From NCBI GenBank assembly GCA_015233515.1, contig JADFXS010000092.1, positions 1-9,625 of the forward strand: a DNA stretch of 9,625 bases, read 5' to 3'. The notes beneath the pieces were generated by a model. It made no database searches and was not told the origin of the DNA. It saw nothing but the letters and a program-made list of their open reading frames with translations. Numbering within the stretch: the stretch's first letter is position 1; every line of letters starts with the position of its first letter. Positions 1 through 4,075 of the stretch are shown here, in pieces. Both the position numbers and the translations under genes were made by a program. Origin of the DNA: Deltaproteobacteria bacterium (lineage in GTDB: Bacteria > Desulfobacterota > Desulfarculia > Adiutricales > JAGVGV01).

Positions 1-513
1 GGTTCGGGCGCTGACCACTTCCGGGACGAATCCCAGGCGACCGGCATAGACGGGATGGAGCGGGTTATTGAGGTAACGTTCCACGGTGTAGGCGAGAAAG
101 CCCAGAGTTACCGCCAAGTATGGTCCGGCCCAGCGCGGCGGCCTTGTCAGAAGCACCCGGATCTCTGGCCCCTGGCGCAAGCGGTCCACGGCTCGATTAT
201 CCAGGAATTCCAGGATGGCTTGTCGATAAATATTGTAATGGGGGCAGACTCGATCTTTCGTCAACAATCGCCCGGGATAAAAATTACGCCGGTTGGCCGC
301 CAGGACTTTTTTCATGTGTCTTAAAACGGTTTCTACCTGATCAGCCAAGATCGCGCAGGCAAAAGTCGCTCCGGCGATGACTCCGGTGACTACTTCCGGC
401 GCCAAGCCGATGGCGGGCGCCGCCGTGGTCCAGAATCCGGCCTGCCAGAAACAACGGTTACCGCCGCCGGCCAAAACCACGGAAGTAAAGGGAGAGTTGT
501 GGAGTGAGGACAT
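1..513 (-). CDS. Patatin-like protein (RssA-type acylesterase fold), 3' part beyond window; nucleophile Ser replaced
   Basis: Translating the minus strand from ATG 511-513 gives 171 uninterrupted residues running off the left edge; an in-frame TAG lies three codons upstream, so this ATG is the natural start. Residues 12-27 (VVLAGGGNRCFWQAGF) match the patatin oxyanion-hole block GGGxRG, with Cys in place of the last Gly. Residues 43-54 (TGVIAGATFACA) match the nucleophile elbow normally read G-x-S-x-G, but the Ser position (residue 46) is Ile, codon ATC. Family members hydrolyse acyl esters of lipids with a Ser-Asp dyad. The Asp would lie in the missing part. A hydrophobic stretch around residues 129-143 may be membrane-associated. 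As read, the protein could not use the usual Ser nucleophile, so it may be a pseudoenzyme or an error at one base. Fold assignment is fairly firm; activity and substrate are unknown. Confidence 0.78.
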   Translation of the reverse strand, partial: MSSLHNSPFTSVVLAGGGNRCFWQAGFWTTAAPAIGLAPEVVTGVIAGATFACAILADQVETVLRHMKKVLAANRRNFYPGRLLTKDRVCPHYNIYRQAILEFLDNRAVDRLRQGPEIRVLLTRPPRWAGPYLAVTLGFLAYTVERYLNNPLHPVYAGRLGFVPEVVSART

Positions 514-597
514 GGTCGCCTACCGTTGTTTAATTTCCGGATGGCCGATAAGGGCCTGTAATCAATATACCTTAACCCGCGACTCTCGCCAAGGGCC

Positions 598-640
598 ATT
601 AAAAACAAATAGAGCCTTCGAAGATCGATCCCTCGAAGGC
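598..640 (-). terminator. Intrinsic terminator after the uspA-like gene
   Basis: GCCTTCGA (614-621) and TCGAAGGC (633-640) form a perfect 8-bp stem with an 11-nt loop. Read on the minus strand it is followed by a T-rich run (TATTTGTTTTTAAT). It lies 27 bp past the stop of the uspA-like gene and separates it from the patatin-like gene. Confidence 0.75.
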
Positions 641-666
641 CCAGGGTCATATGGAAAGATAATGAG

Positions 667-1110
667 TTATACCGGTTTGATGGTCAGGACCGGAATAGTG
701 GAGTTTTTAACCACATGTTCGGCCACGCTGCCGAAAATGATCTTTTCAACGCCTTTGCGGCCGTGGGTGCCCATGATGATCATGTCAATTTTGTTAGCTT
801 GCGCATAATCCAAGATGGCTTCGCCTGGATAACCCGGGATAACCGTGGCCGTAACCTGGATACCGGAGAAATACATTGTAACGAATTCATCCAGTCCCTT
901 CTGAGCCCCTTTGGTCAGTTCTTCATGTAATCCGCCTACATCGGCGTACGGCAACAGACCGACCATGGAAAAGTGATCAAAGGTTCTGGCCACGAACAGA
1001 CAATGAACTTGAGCCCCCAATTTGGTCGCCATGGTAGAAACCAGGGGAACGATCTTGGGAGAGGCTTCGGACAAGTCCACGGGAAAGAGGATTTGTTTGA
1101 TTTCGTTCAT
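667..1110 (-). CDS. Universal stress protein, UspA family (ATP-binding type)
   Basis: The 147-residue product is the usual size of a single-domain USP. The N-terminus (KQILFPVDLSEAS, residues 5-17) is the family's first beta strand with the conserved Asp12. Residues 114-128 (GTHGRKGVEKIIFGS) fit the ATP-binding signature G-2x-G-9x-G-(S/T), so it belongs to the nucleotide-binding (MJ0577-like) subgroup rather than the UspA subgroup that lacks the motif. The C-terminus STIPVLTIKPV is the typical last strand (pVlvv). Such cytoplasmic proteins act as dimers in stress adaptation; a precise partner cannot be read from sequence. A strong ribosome binding site AAGGAGG (1116-1122) ends 5 nt before the ATG. 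The gene is monocistronic, with its own terminator downstream. Confidence 0.93.
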   Translation of the reverse strand: MNEIKQILFPVDLSEASPKIVPLVSTMATKLGAQVHCLFVARTFDHFSMVGLLPYADVGGLHEELTKGAQKGLDEFVTMYFSGIQVTATVIPGYPGEAILDYAQANKIDMIIMGTHGRKGVEKIIFGSVAEHVVKNSTIPVLTIKPV

Positions 1111-1115
1111 AGCAG

Positions 1116-1141
1116 CCTCCTTATCTCAATTTCTAATTGTA
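1116..1141 (-). promoter_or_regulatory. Shine-Dalgarno and possible -10 of the uspA-like gene
   Basis: AAGGAGG (minus strand, 1122 to 1116) is a near-ideal ribosome binding site. TACAAT (1141 to 1136) could be a -10 box, giving a leader of about 19 nt. No convincing -35 sits 16-18 bp upstream, so the promoter part is weak while the ribosome binding site is clear. Confidence 0.4.
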
Positions 1142-1230
1142 AAACTTGCAGCTACTTCAATAGCCTGCTTCCATCACCTCCCGTCGGTTCTTTCTCGGGA
1201 TGTTCTGTGGATGACACAATTTCTCCCTGT

Positions 1231-1376
1231 AGAGGTGATTGCAAAACCGCCCTTTTGGCCCAACTCTTTGTCGGGCTCGATTTTAAAGTCCTCAAAATGC
1301 GTTAAAGCATTCCCGCGGCTTCAAAATCTTGCCCTCCACGACCCGGGTCAAAATTTCAAGTTTTGAAATCACCTCT
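1231..1376 (-). repeat. 146-bp inverted-repeat element (MITE-like or structured RNA)
   Basis: AGAGGTGATTGCAAAAC (1231-1247) and GTTTTGAAATCACCTCT (1360-1376) are inverted repeats matching at 16 of 17 positions. Inside are smaller symmetric pieces: GCCCAAC/GTCGGGC (1258-1276, one mismatch), AATGC/GCATT (1296-1311), and the 10-bp palindrome GACCCGGGTC. It encodes no transposase and no credible protein. A mobile miniature element and a structured transcript are both possible. No target-site duplication is evident at its ends. The termini contain GAGGTGAT, which is also a perfect Shine-Dalgarno sequence, so part of the similarity could reflect that motif. Minus is given because the 1258-1276 helix pairs better in minus-strand RNA (G.U instead of C.A). 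Confidence 0.6.
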
Positions 1377-1407
1377 TTAATTAAATATATCCTCACCTGA
1401 TATTTTC

Positions 1408-1433
1408 GGCAACCAAATTCCGATTTGATTGCC
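1408..1433 (-). repeat. Strong 11-bp hairpin with 4-nt loop
   Basis: GGCAACCAAAT (1408-1418), loop TCCG, then ATTTGATTGCC (1423-1433). Ten of 11 positions are complementary in DNA; the one mismatch becomes a G.U pair in minus-strand RNA. It lies 31 bp from the inverted-repeat element and on the 5' side of it when read on the minus strand. It may be part of the same structured unit. Confidence 0.5.
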
Positions 1434-1442
1434 TCGCGCAAC

Positions 1443-1478
1443 AAGTTTTGGGAAATGCTCTCGCCCGCATGTTTAGTC
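1443..1478 (+). repeat. Dispersed repeat, copy 1
   Basis: This 36-bp stretch matches 2440-2475 at 30 of 36 positions. Its core is ATGCTCTCGCCCGCATGTT, with ATGC/GCAT arms. It lies in non-coding DNA here, whereas copies 2 and 3 fall inside reading frames. Confidence 0.6.
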
Positions 1479-1540
1479 ACGGGTCAATTCCAAGCCGGCG
1501 GCCAAACAACCCCACGGCCGGTTGAGCCAAGGAGGTCTTG

Positions 1541-1564
1541 TTCCCCGGACGCCGGCCCGGGGAA
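1541..1564. repeat. GC-rich 8-bp hairpin downstream of the excisionase-like gene
   Basis: TTCCCCGG (1541-1548), loop ACGCCGGC, CCGGGGAA (1557-1564): a perfect 8-bp stem. It lies 26 bp past the stop of the last gene of the minus-strand cassette, where a terminator would be expected, but no T-run follows on either strand. It could be a factor-dependent terminator or an RNA-stabilising hairpin. Confidence 0.35.
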
Positions 1565-1589
1565 GCCATCAGGCGGGGGATGGGGCGAC

Positions 1590-1811
1590 TCAAGCCGCCG
1601 GGTCAAAGGTTTTGTTTTCGTCCAGGTAATTCATCAGCTCCCGACGGCTTACCCGATAAGTCCGGGGACCGTCCTGGCGGGCGATAATCGCGCCGTCATG
1701 GACTCGCCGCCAGAAAGTCGATTTGGTCATGCCCAGGTAGTTCATGGCCTGGCGCGGAGTGTACCATTCTCGAAAAACAGGTTTGGCGGATGGAGAGAAA
1801 TCGTTGTTCAT
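1590..1811 (-). CDS. Small helix-turn-helix DNA-binding protein, excisionase (HTH_17/MerR-like) type
   Basis: The 73-residue product contains WYTPRQAMNYLGMTKSTFWR (residues 16-35), the winged HTH of the excisionase family: a W/L-T-x-x-E/Q-A-A start, a turn, then S-x-x-W/Y-R-x-V. GPRTYRVSRRELMNYLDENK (residues 48-67) is the typical wing and closing helix. Such proteins are excision directionality factors or small transcription regulators; no integrase is present here to assign the former role. A strong ribosome binding site GGGAGGTGA lies just upstream (SD core at 1821-1826). The start lies inside the 3' end of the Gam-like frame, in another frame, with a 116-bp overlap, so the two are probably cotranscribed and coupled. 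It is the last gene of the minus-strand cassette. Confidence 0.82.
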   Translation of the reverse strand: MNNDFSPSAKPVFREWYTPRQAMNYLGMTKSTFWRRVHDGAIIARQDGPRTYRVSRRELMNYLDENKTFDPAA

Positions 1812-2337
1812 CGATGGTCACCTCCCGAGATTCATCATTCCGGCGATCATGTCGACCGGACACTAATTCATATGCGAATTTGATCACTTCCCGACGGCAA
1901 GCCCCTATGGCTTGAAGTCGATCCCCTGACCATTTCTCCACCACGGCTCGGTTGATGCTCTCGGAAATCCGGACAGCCTCCAGCCATCCTTGGCTTTTAA
2001 TGCGCGACAAGGCTTCCCGGGGAATGACCACCCTGATTTCCCGACCCAGGAAAAGCCGGCCATATGGCCGACACACTTGTTCATTTTCCGCGAATATCTC
2101 TTGCCGCCTTTGCCGCATAAGATTATTAAGGTCGCGATCCAGATCGGACCATCGGGCTTGCATCCGGGCCAAGTCGGCGTATTTAATGTGAATCGCCGCG
2201 ATTTCCGCTTCGGCCGCGGCTTCCACAGCTTCCATCCGGGTGGTTAAGGCGCTGATTTCCCGCAGCAGTTCATCGGCCTGAGATATGGCCGACCGGGAAT
2301 CGATCGAGGCCGGAGCGGGTTTAAGCGGCTTCCGCAT
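1696..2337 (-). CDS. gam: Phage Mu Gam-like DNA-end-protecting protein (host-nuclease inhibitor)
   Basis: From ATG 2335-2337 the product is 213 residues. Residues 21-82 form an Ala/Glu/Arg-rich coiled coil (ADELLREISALTTRMEAVEA onward), followed by RLFLGREIRVVIP (94-106), AVVEKW (131-136) and KFAYEL (153-158). This order matches the Mu Gam family (about 170 residues), whose dimers bind double-strand DNA ends and block exonucleases, in the manner of Ku. A longer frame opens at TTG 2430, but its extra 31 residues overlap the neighbour and lack family character, so the ATG overlapping the upstream stop by 17 bp is preferred. After KFAYEL, where the family normally ends, 55 further residues read through the start of the next gene, suggesting loss of the original stop. 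Family assignment is good; the C-terminal end is uncertain. Confidence 0.8.
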   Translation of the reverse strand: MRKPLKPAPASIDSRSAISQADELLREISALTTRMEAVEAAAEAEIAAIHIKYADLARMQARWSDLDRDLNNLMRQRRQEIFAENEQVCRPYGRLFLGREIRVVIPREALSRIKSQGWLEAVRISESINRAVVEKWSGDRLQAIGACRREVIKFAYELVSGRHDRRNDESREVTIDEQRFLSIRQTCFSRMVHSAPGHELPGHDQIDFLAASP

Positions 2338-2821
2338 GGGATGACTCTTGAGGATTGAAGCTTCCCGCGGCGAGCGGCGAGGAATCTTCGGCAGGGAAGG
2401 AACAAAAGCATTTAAGTTTTTGGTCGCCAACCCCTCGGCAAGCTTCGGGAGATGCGCTCGCCTGCATGTTCAGTCGAGTCCGGCTGACTAATTCCAGCAG
2501 GCTGATCCGCCGAAGTTTGGCTTCCAGGGCCAAGGCCTGTAAACCACGCCGATGGAGTCGCCCCAGAAAATCCTCCATTTCCGACTTGGCCCGCGCGATA
2601 TAATAACCTCCACCTTCAGGACGAGAGACGGAGGCGATGGGCACTCCATCCAGACGCAGGCGAGTGATCAAGCGCCTGAGTTCACGCGTATCGTTGATCT
2701 TGTGGTTAACCGGACGCTGAAAGACGCTTTCGAATAATTCGTCCATGCCCAGAGCTTTTTCCTGACCGACGTGGCGGGTTAGGACGCCGAGCAGTCTGGC
2801 TTTGGCTTCATGTTCTTTCAT
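2321..2821 (-). CDS. Winged-helix-like protein of Mu-like phage cassettes, with repeat-derived C-terminus
   Basis: The 166-residue product begins with a helical N-terminus. Residues 27-75 (MDELFESVFQRP, then NDTRELRRLITRLRLDGVPI, then GGGYYIA) read as a winged helix: two helices, a recognition-type helix and a Gly-rich wing ending in YY. This arrangement is common beside gam genes in Mu-like prophages, but I know no assigned function. Residues 81-112 form a charged helix (FLGRLHRRGLQALALEAKLR). From about residue 116 the sequence becomes Ser/Ala/Cys-rich, exactly where dispersed-repeat copy 2 starts, so the last 50 residues look like an acquired tail. AAGGAG lies about 8 nt before ATG 2819-2821. 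The start overlaps the upstream frame by 14 bp and the end overlaps gam by 17 bp, an operon-like arrangement. Confidence 0.68.
   Translation of the reverse strand: MKEHEAKARLLGVLTRHVGQEKALGMDELFESVFQRPVNHKINDTRELRRLITRLRLDGVPIASVSRPEGGGYYIARAKSEMEDFLGRLHRRGLQALALEAKLRRISLLELVSRTRLNMQASASPEACRGVGDQKLKCFCSFPAEDSSPLAAGSFNPQESSHAEAA
2440..2475 (+). repeat. Dispersed repeat, copy 2
   Basis: The core ATGCGCTCGCCTGCATGTT matches copy 1 at 30/36 over the full unit and copy 3 closely. It lies inside the C-terminal coding region of the winged-helix-like gene. A second segment at 2354-2385 (ATTGAAGC followed by a CCCGC/GCGAGC-rich run) also resembles the flank of copy 3, so this copy seems split by about 55 bp of other sequence. 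Confidence 0.55.
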
Positions 2822-3101
2822 GGTGTGCTCCTTTGCGGCAATATAAATCGTAACTGCGATTTAGTTTACGGATAAAATTAAATAGTCCACGCCCAAATGA
2901 GGACGAACGGACGAATAGATCGGCGACCCGCCAACATTTGAACATGCCAGCGAGCGCATTCCCCGCAGCTCGCGGCGGGGCTTCAATGTGGAGGAACTCG
3001 TCGTAATCTTGGCGACGGAATCTTTTTTCCATGGTGGTAATGCTTTCTCTCAGGTCCGCGACTCCCCCTACAAAACTTTCCGGGCCGGAAATTGGTCCCA
3101 T
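2808..3101 (-). CDS. Small protein of unknown function, first gene of the Mu-like early operon
   Basis: The 97-residue frame starts at ATG 3099-3101 and ends in a TGA that overlaps the next start by 14 bp. I do not recognise its family. Residues 1-36 are acidic/basic and helix-like (DLRESITTMEKRFRRQDYDE). Residues 44-55 are encoded by dispersed-repeat copy 3. The rest is basic and aromatic (RGLFNFIRKLNRSYDLYCRK). A consensus promoter points at it, but the inferred start site is only about 9 nt before the ATG and there is no good Shine-Dalgarno sequence. It may therefore be nearly leaderless, start later (ATG at 3030-3032), or be a decayed gene. An operator-like sequence also lies inside its 3' end. 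Coding status is moderately likely. Confidence 0.5.
   Translation of the reverse strand: MGPISGPESFVGGVADLRESITTMEKRFRRQDYDEFLHIEAPPRAAGNALAGMFKCWRVADLFVRSSSFGRGLFNFIRKLNRSYDLYCRKGAHHERT
2845..2862. promoter_or_regulatory. Operator-like site O3 upstream of the winged-helix-like gene
   Basis: AAATCGTAACTGCGATTT has perfect 6-bp inverted arms (AAATCG/CGATTT). It differs from the 3115-3132 site at 2 of 18 positions. It lies 24 bp before the start of the winged-helix-like gene and inside the 3' end of the previous frame, so it could control an internal promoter. Confidence 0.6.
2936..2971 (-). repeat. Dispersed repeat, copy 3 (inverted)
   Basis: Read on the minus strand, GGAATGCGCTCGCTGGCATG matches the core of copies 1 and 2. 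Directly 5' of it on that strand is ATTGAAGC plus a CCCCGC/GCGGGG hairpin (down to 2990), resembling 2354-2385. It lies inside the 97-residue frame. Confidence 0.55.
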
Positions 3102-3114
3102 GGCGGCCTGGACA

Positions 3115-3132
3115 ATATCGTAATTGCGATTT
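3115..3132. promoter_or_regulatory. Operator-like site O1 over the early-operon promoter
   Basis: ATATCGTAATTGCGATTT is nearly symmetric (ATCGnAATTnCGAT). It covers the -10 and part of the spacer of the minus-strand promoter, the position expected for a repressor operator. Confidence 0.62.
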
Positions 3133-3145
3133 CTATTATTGTCAA
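3117..3145 (-). promoter_or_regulatory. Sigma-70-type promoter of the minus-strand early operon
   Basis: On the minus strand TTGACA (3145-3140) is followed after exactly 17 bp by TACGAT (3122-3117). The -35 is a perfect consensus and the -10 matches TATAAT at 4 of 6. It fires away from the repressor gene toward 3101, and operator-like site O1 overlaps it. Confidence 0.7.
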
Positions 3146-3153
3146 TAATTTTT

Positions 3154-3171
3154 TAATTGAAATTACGATTA
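3154..3171. promoter_or_regulatory. Operator-like site O2 on the repressor-gene side
   Basis: TAATTGAAATTACGATTA matches the reverse complement of the other two sites at about 14 of 18 positions (best half AATTACGATT). It overlaps or precedes the TATGAT candidates (3170-3180) for the rightward promoter, so it could mediate autorepression. Confidence 0.45.
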
Positions 3172-3216
3172 TGATATGATAGGCTTCCCTCAAAATCTTT
3201 CCACGGGGAAAAAATC

Positions 3217-3861
3217 ATGACTATCAGGATGATGACGGAGCTATTAATCCACGATGTGGCTCAGTACGGGCGGAAACATGGACGCGGCGCCTGGGCGGAA
3301 CTCGGTCGGCTTTCCAAATTGAGTCCGGTCACAGTCGGTAAGATCGCCCGCCGGGAAGTGGAACCAACCATAAGTTCCTGGAATAAACTCCATGGCGCGG
3401 CTCCCGGGGAAATCCGGCCTCCGAAGTTTAAATCCGACCCGGATGATGGGGACTCCGGCGACCACCTAACGACGAACCGGGGTATTCCCTTGATCGCCTT
3501 TGTTTCCGCCTGGGAATCGATCGCCTGGGACGATTGCCAATTGCCGCCGGGTCAAGGCTTGGAATACCTGCCTTTTCCGCCGGGAGGACAGGAACACCCT
3601 AACATGTACTGCGTCCGGGTCAGGGGTGATTCCATGCTCCCGATCCTCAAGGAGGGAGATACGTTATATGTCCACCCCGAACGTGAGGTTCACAATAATG
3701 ATCTGGTGGTCTACCGGGATCAAGACGGAGCTTTTGTGAAGCGGGTGGCTTTTTCCGGCCCCATGGTCATTTTGAAAAGCCTCAACCCGGCTTATCCGGA
3801 CCTGGTCAAGAATAAATCGGACGCCCTGGTCATCCAGCGGGTGGTCTGGATCAGACCTTAG
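3217..3861 (+). CDS. CI/LexA-like phage repressor: HTH plus S24 peptidase domain
   Basis: The 214-residue product has an N-terminal HTH (about residues 25-58; AWAELGRLSKLSPVTVGKIA) and a C-terminal S24 domain (about 90-214). The S24 nucleophile block is RGDSMLPILKEGDTLYV (Ser139), and the general-base Lys is in AFVKRV (Lys175), a 36-residue spacing like LexA. In this family the RecA-stimulated cleavage site is normally Ala-Gly near the start of the domain; here the equivalent stretch IAFVSAW has Ala98-Trp99, so self-cleavage may be absent or altered. GGGG lies 8 nt before ATG 3217; a second possible start is Met6. It is divergent from the gam operon, with related palindromes between them, so it most likely represses that operon and itself. 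Confidence 0.9.
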   Translation: MTIRMMTELLIHDVAQYGRKHGRGAWAELGRLSKLSPVTVGKIARREVEPTISSWNKLHGAAPGEIRPPKFKSDPDDGDSGDHLTTNRGIPLIAFVSAWESIAWDDCQLPPGQGLEYLPFPPGGQEHPNMYCVRVRGDSMLPILKEGDTLYVHPEREVHNNDLVVYRDQDGAFVKRVAFSGPMVILKSLNPAYPDLVKNKSDALVIQRVVWIRP

Positions 3862-3923
3862 AGTCGGACAAGACCCTCTGTCCCGGCCGATGTTTGTCTG
3901 TAGAACAATTTCGAGCCGAAGTA

Positions 3924-4075
3924 TTATTTTCCGGCCTCATCCAAGGCCTTACGGATTTTTTCGGAAAAATCGTCGATAATAATAGGCTTATGAACGAATT
4001 CTTCTACCAGAAATCCATAAAGCCATGAGAGCCGGCGCCGATGACGCCGATGATTACTCTCTTCGCCCTTATGAT
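3924..4075 (-). pseudogene. Remnant of a response-regulator receiver domain (3' end, frameshifted)
   Basis: On the minus strand 4016-3924 reads GFLVEEFVHKPIIIDDFSEK, then IRKALDEAGK and a TAA. This looks like the end of a CheY-type receiver: a G-F-L strand, the conserved K-P pair, then the last amphipathic helix (I-x-x-A-L). Just upstream, another frame (4075-4019) reads VIIGVIGAGSHGFM, resembling the preceding AGAxGF region, so a frameshift near 4016-4020 joins the halves. There is no start, no phospho-acceptor Asp and only about 50 codons. The remnant begins right after the chemoreceptor stop, suggesting deletion or recombination at that point. The receiver reading rests on a short match and is tentative. 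Confidence 0.42.

Noticed and set aside
377..808. 143-codon plus-strand frame
   Set aside because: It runs antisense across the patatin-like gene, the terminator and the uspA-like gene, all better supported; no motif of its own.
1292..1480. 62-codon minus-strand frame starting GTG at 1480
   Set aside because: It starts inside dispersed-repeat copy 1, crosses the 11-bp hairpin and ends in the 146-bp inverted-repeat element; there is no ribosome binding site and no family resemblance. Probably a chance frame across repeats.
1425..1883. 152-codon plus-strand frame
   Set aside because: Antisense to the HTH gene, with Pro/Gly-rich random-looking sequence; it begins in repeat DNA.
2354..2990. ATTGAAGC ends resembling CRISPR repeat tails
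   Set aside because: No regular spacer/repeat array; the copies are in opposite orientation and irregularly placed, so no CRISPR.
2988..3179. 63-codon plus-strand frame across the divergent promoter
   Set aside because: Its C-terminus (AIAISIIVNNFLIEITI-like) is just translated AT-rich promoter/operator DNA.
3867..3886. GGACA/TGTCC hairpin after the repressor gene
   Set aside because: A 5-bp stem with an 8-nt loop and no T-run; too weak for a terminator call.
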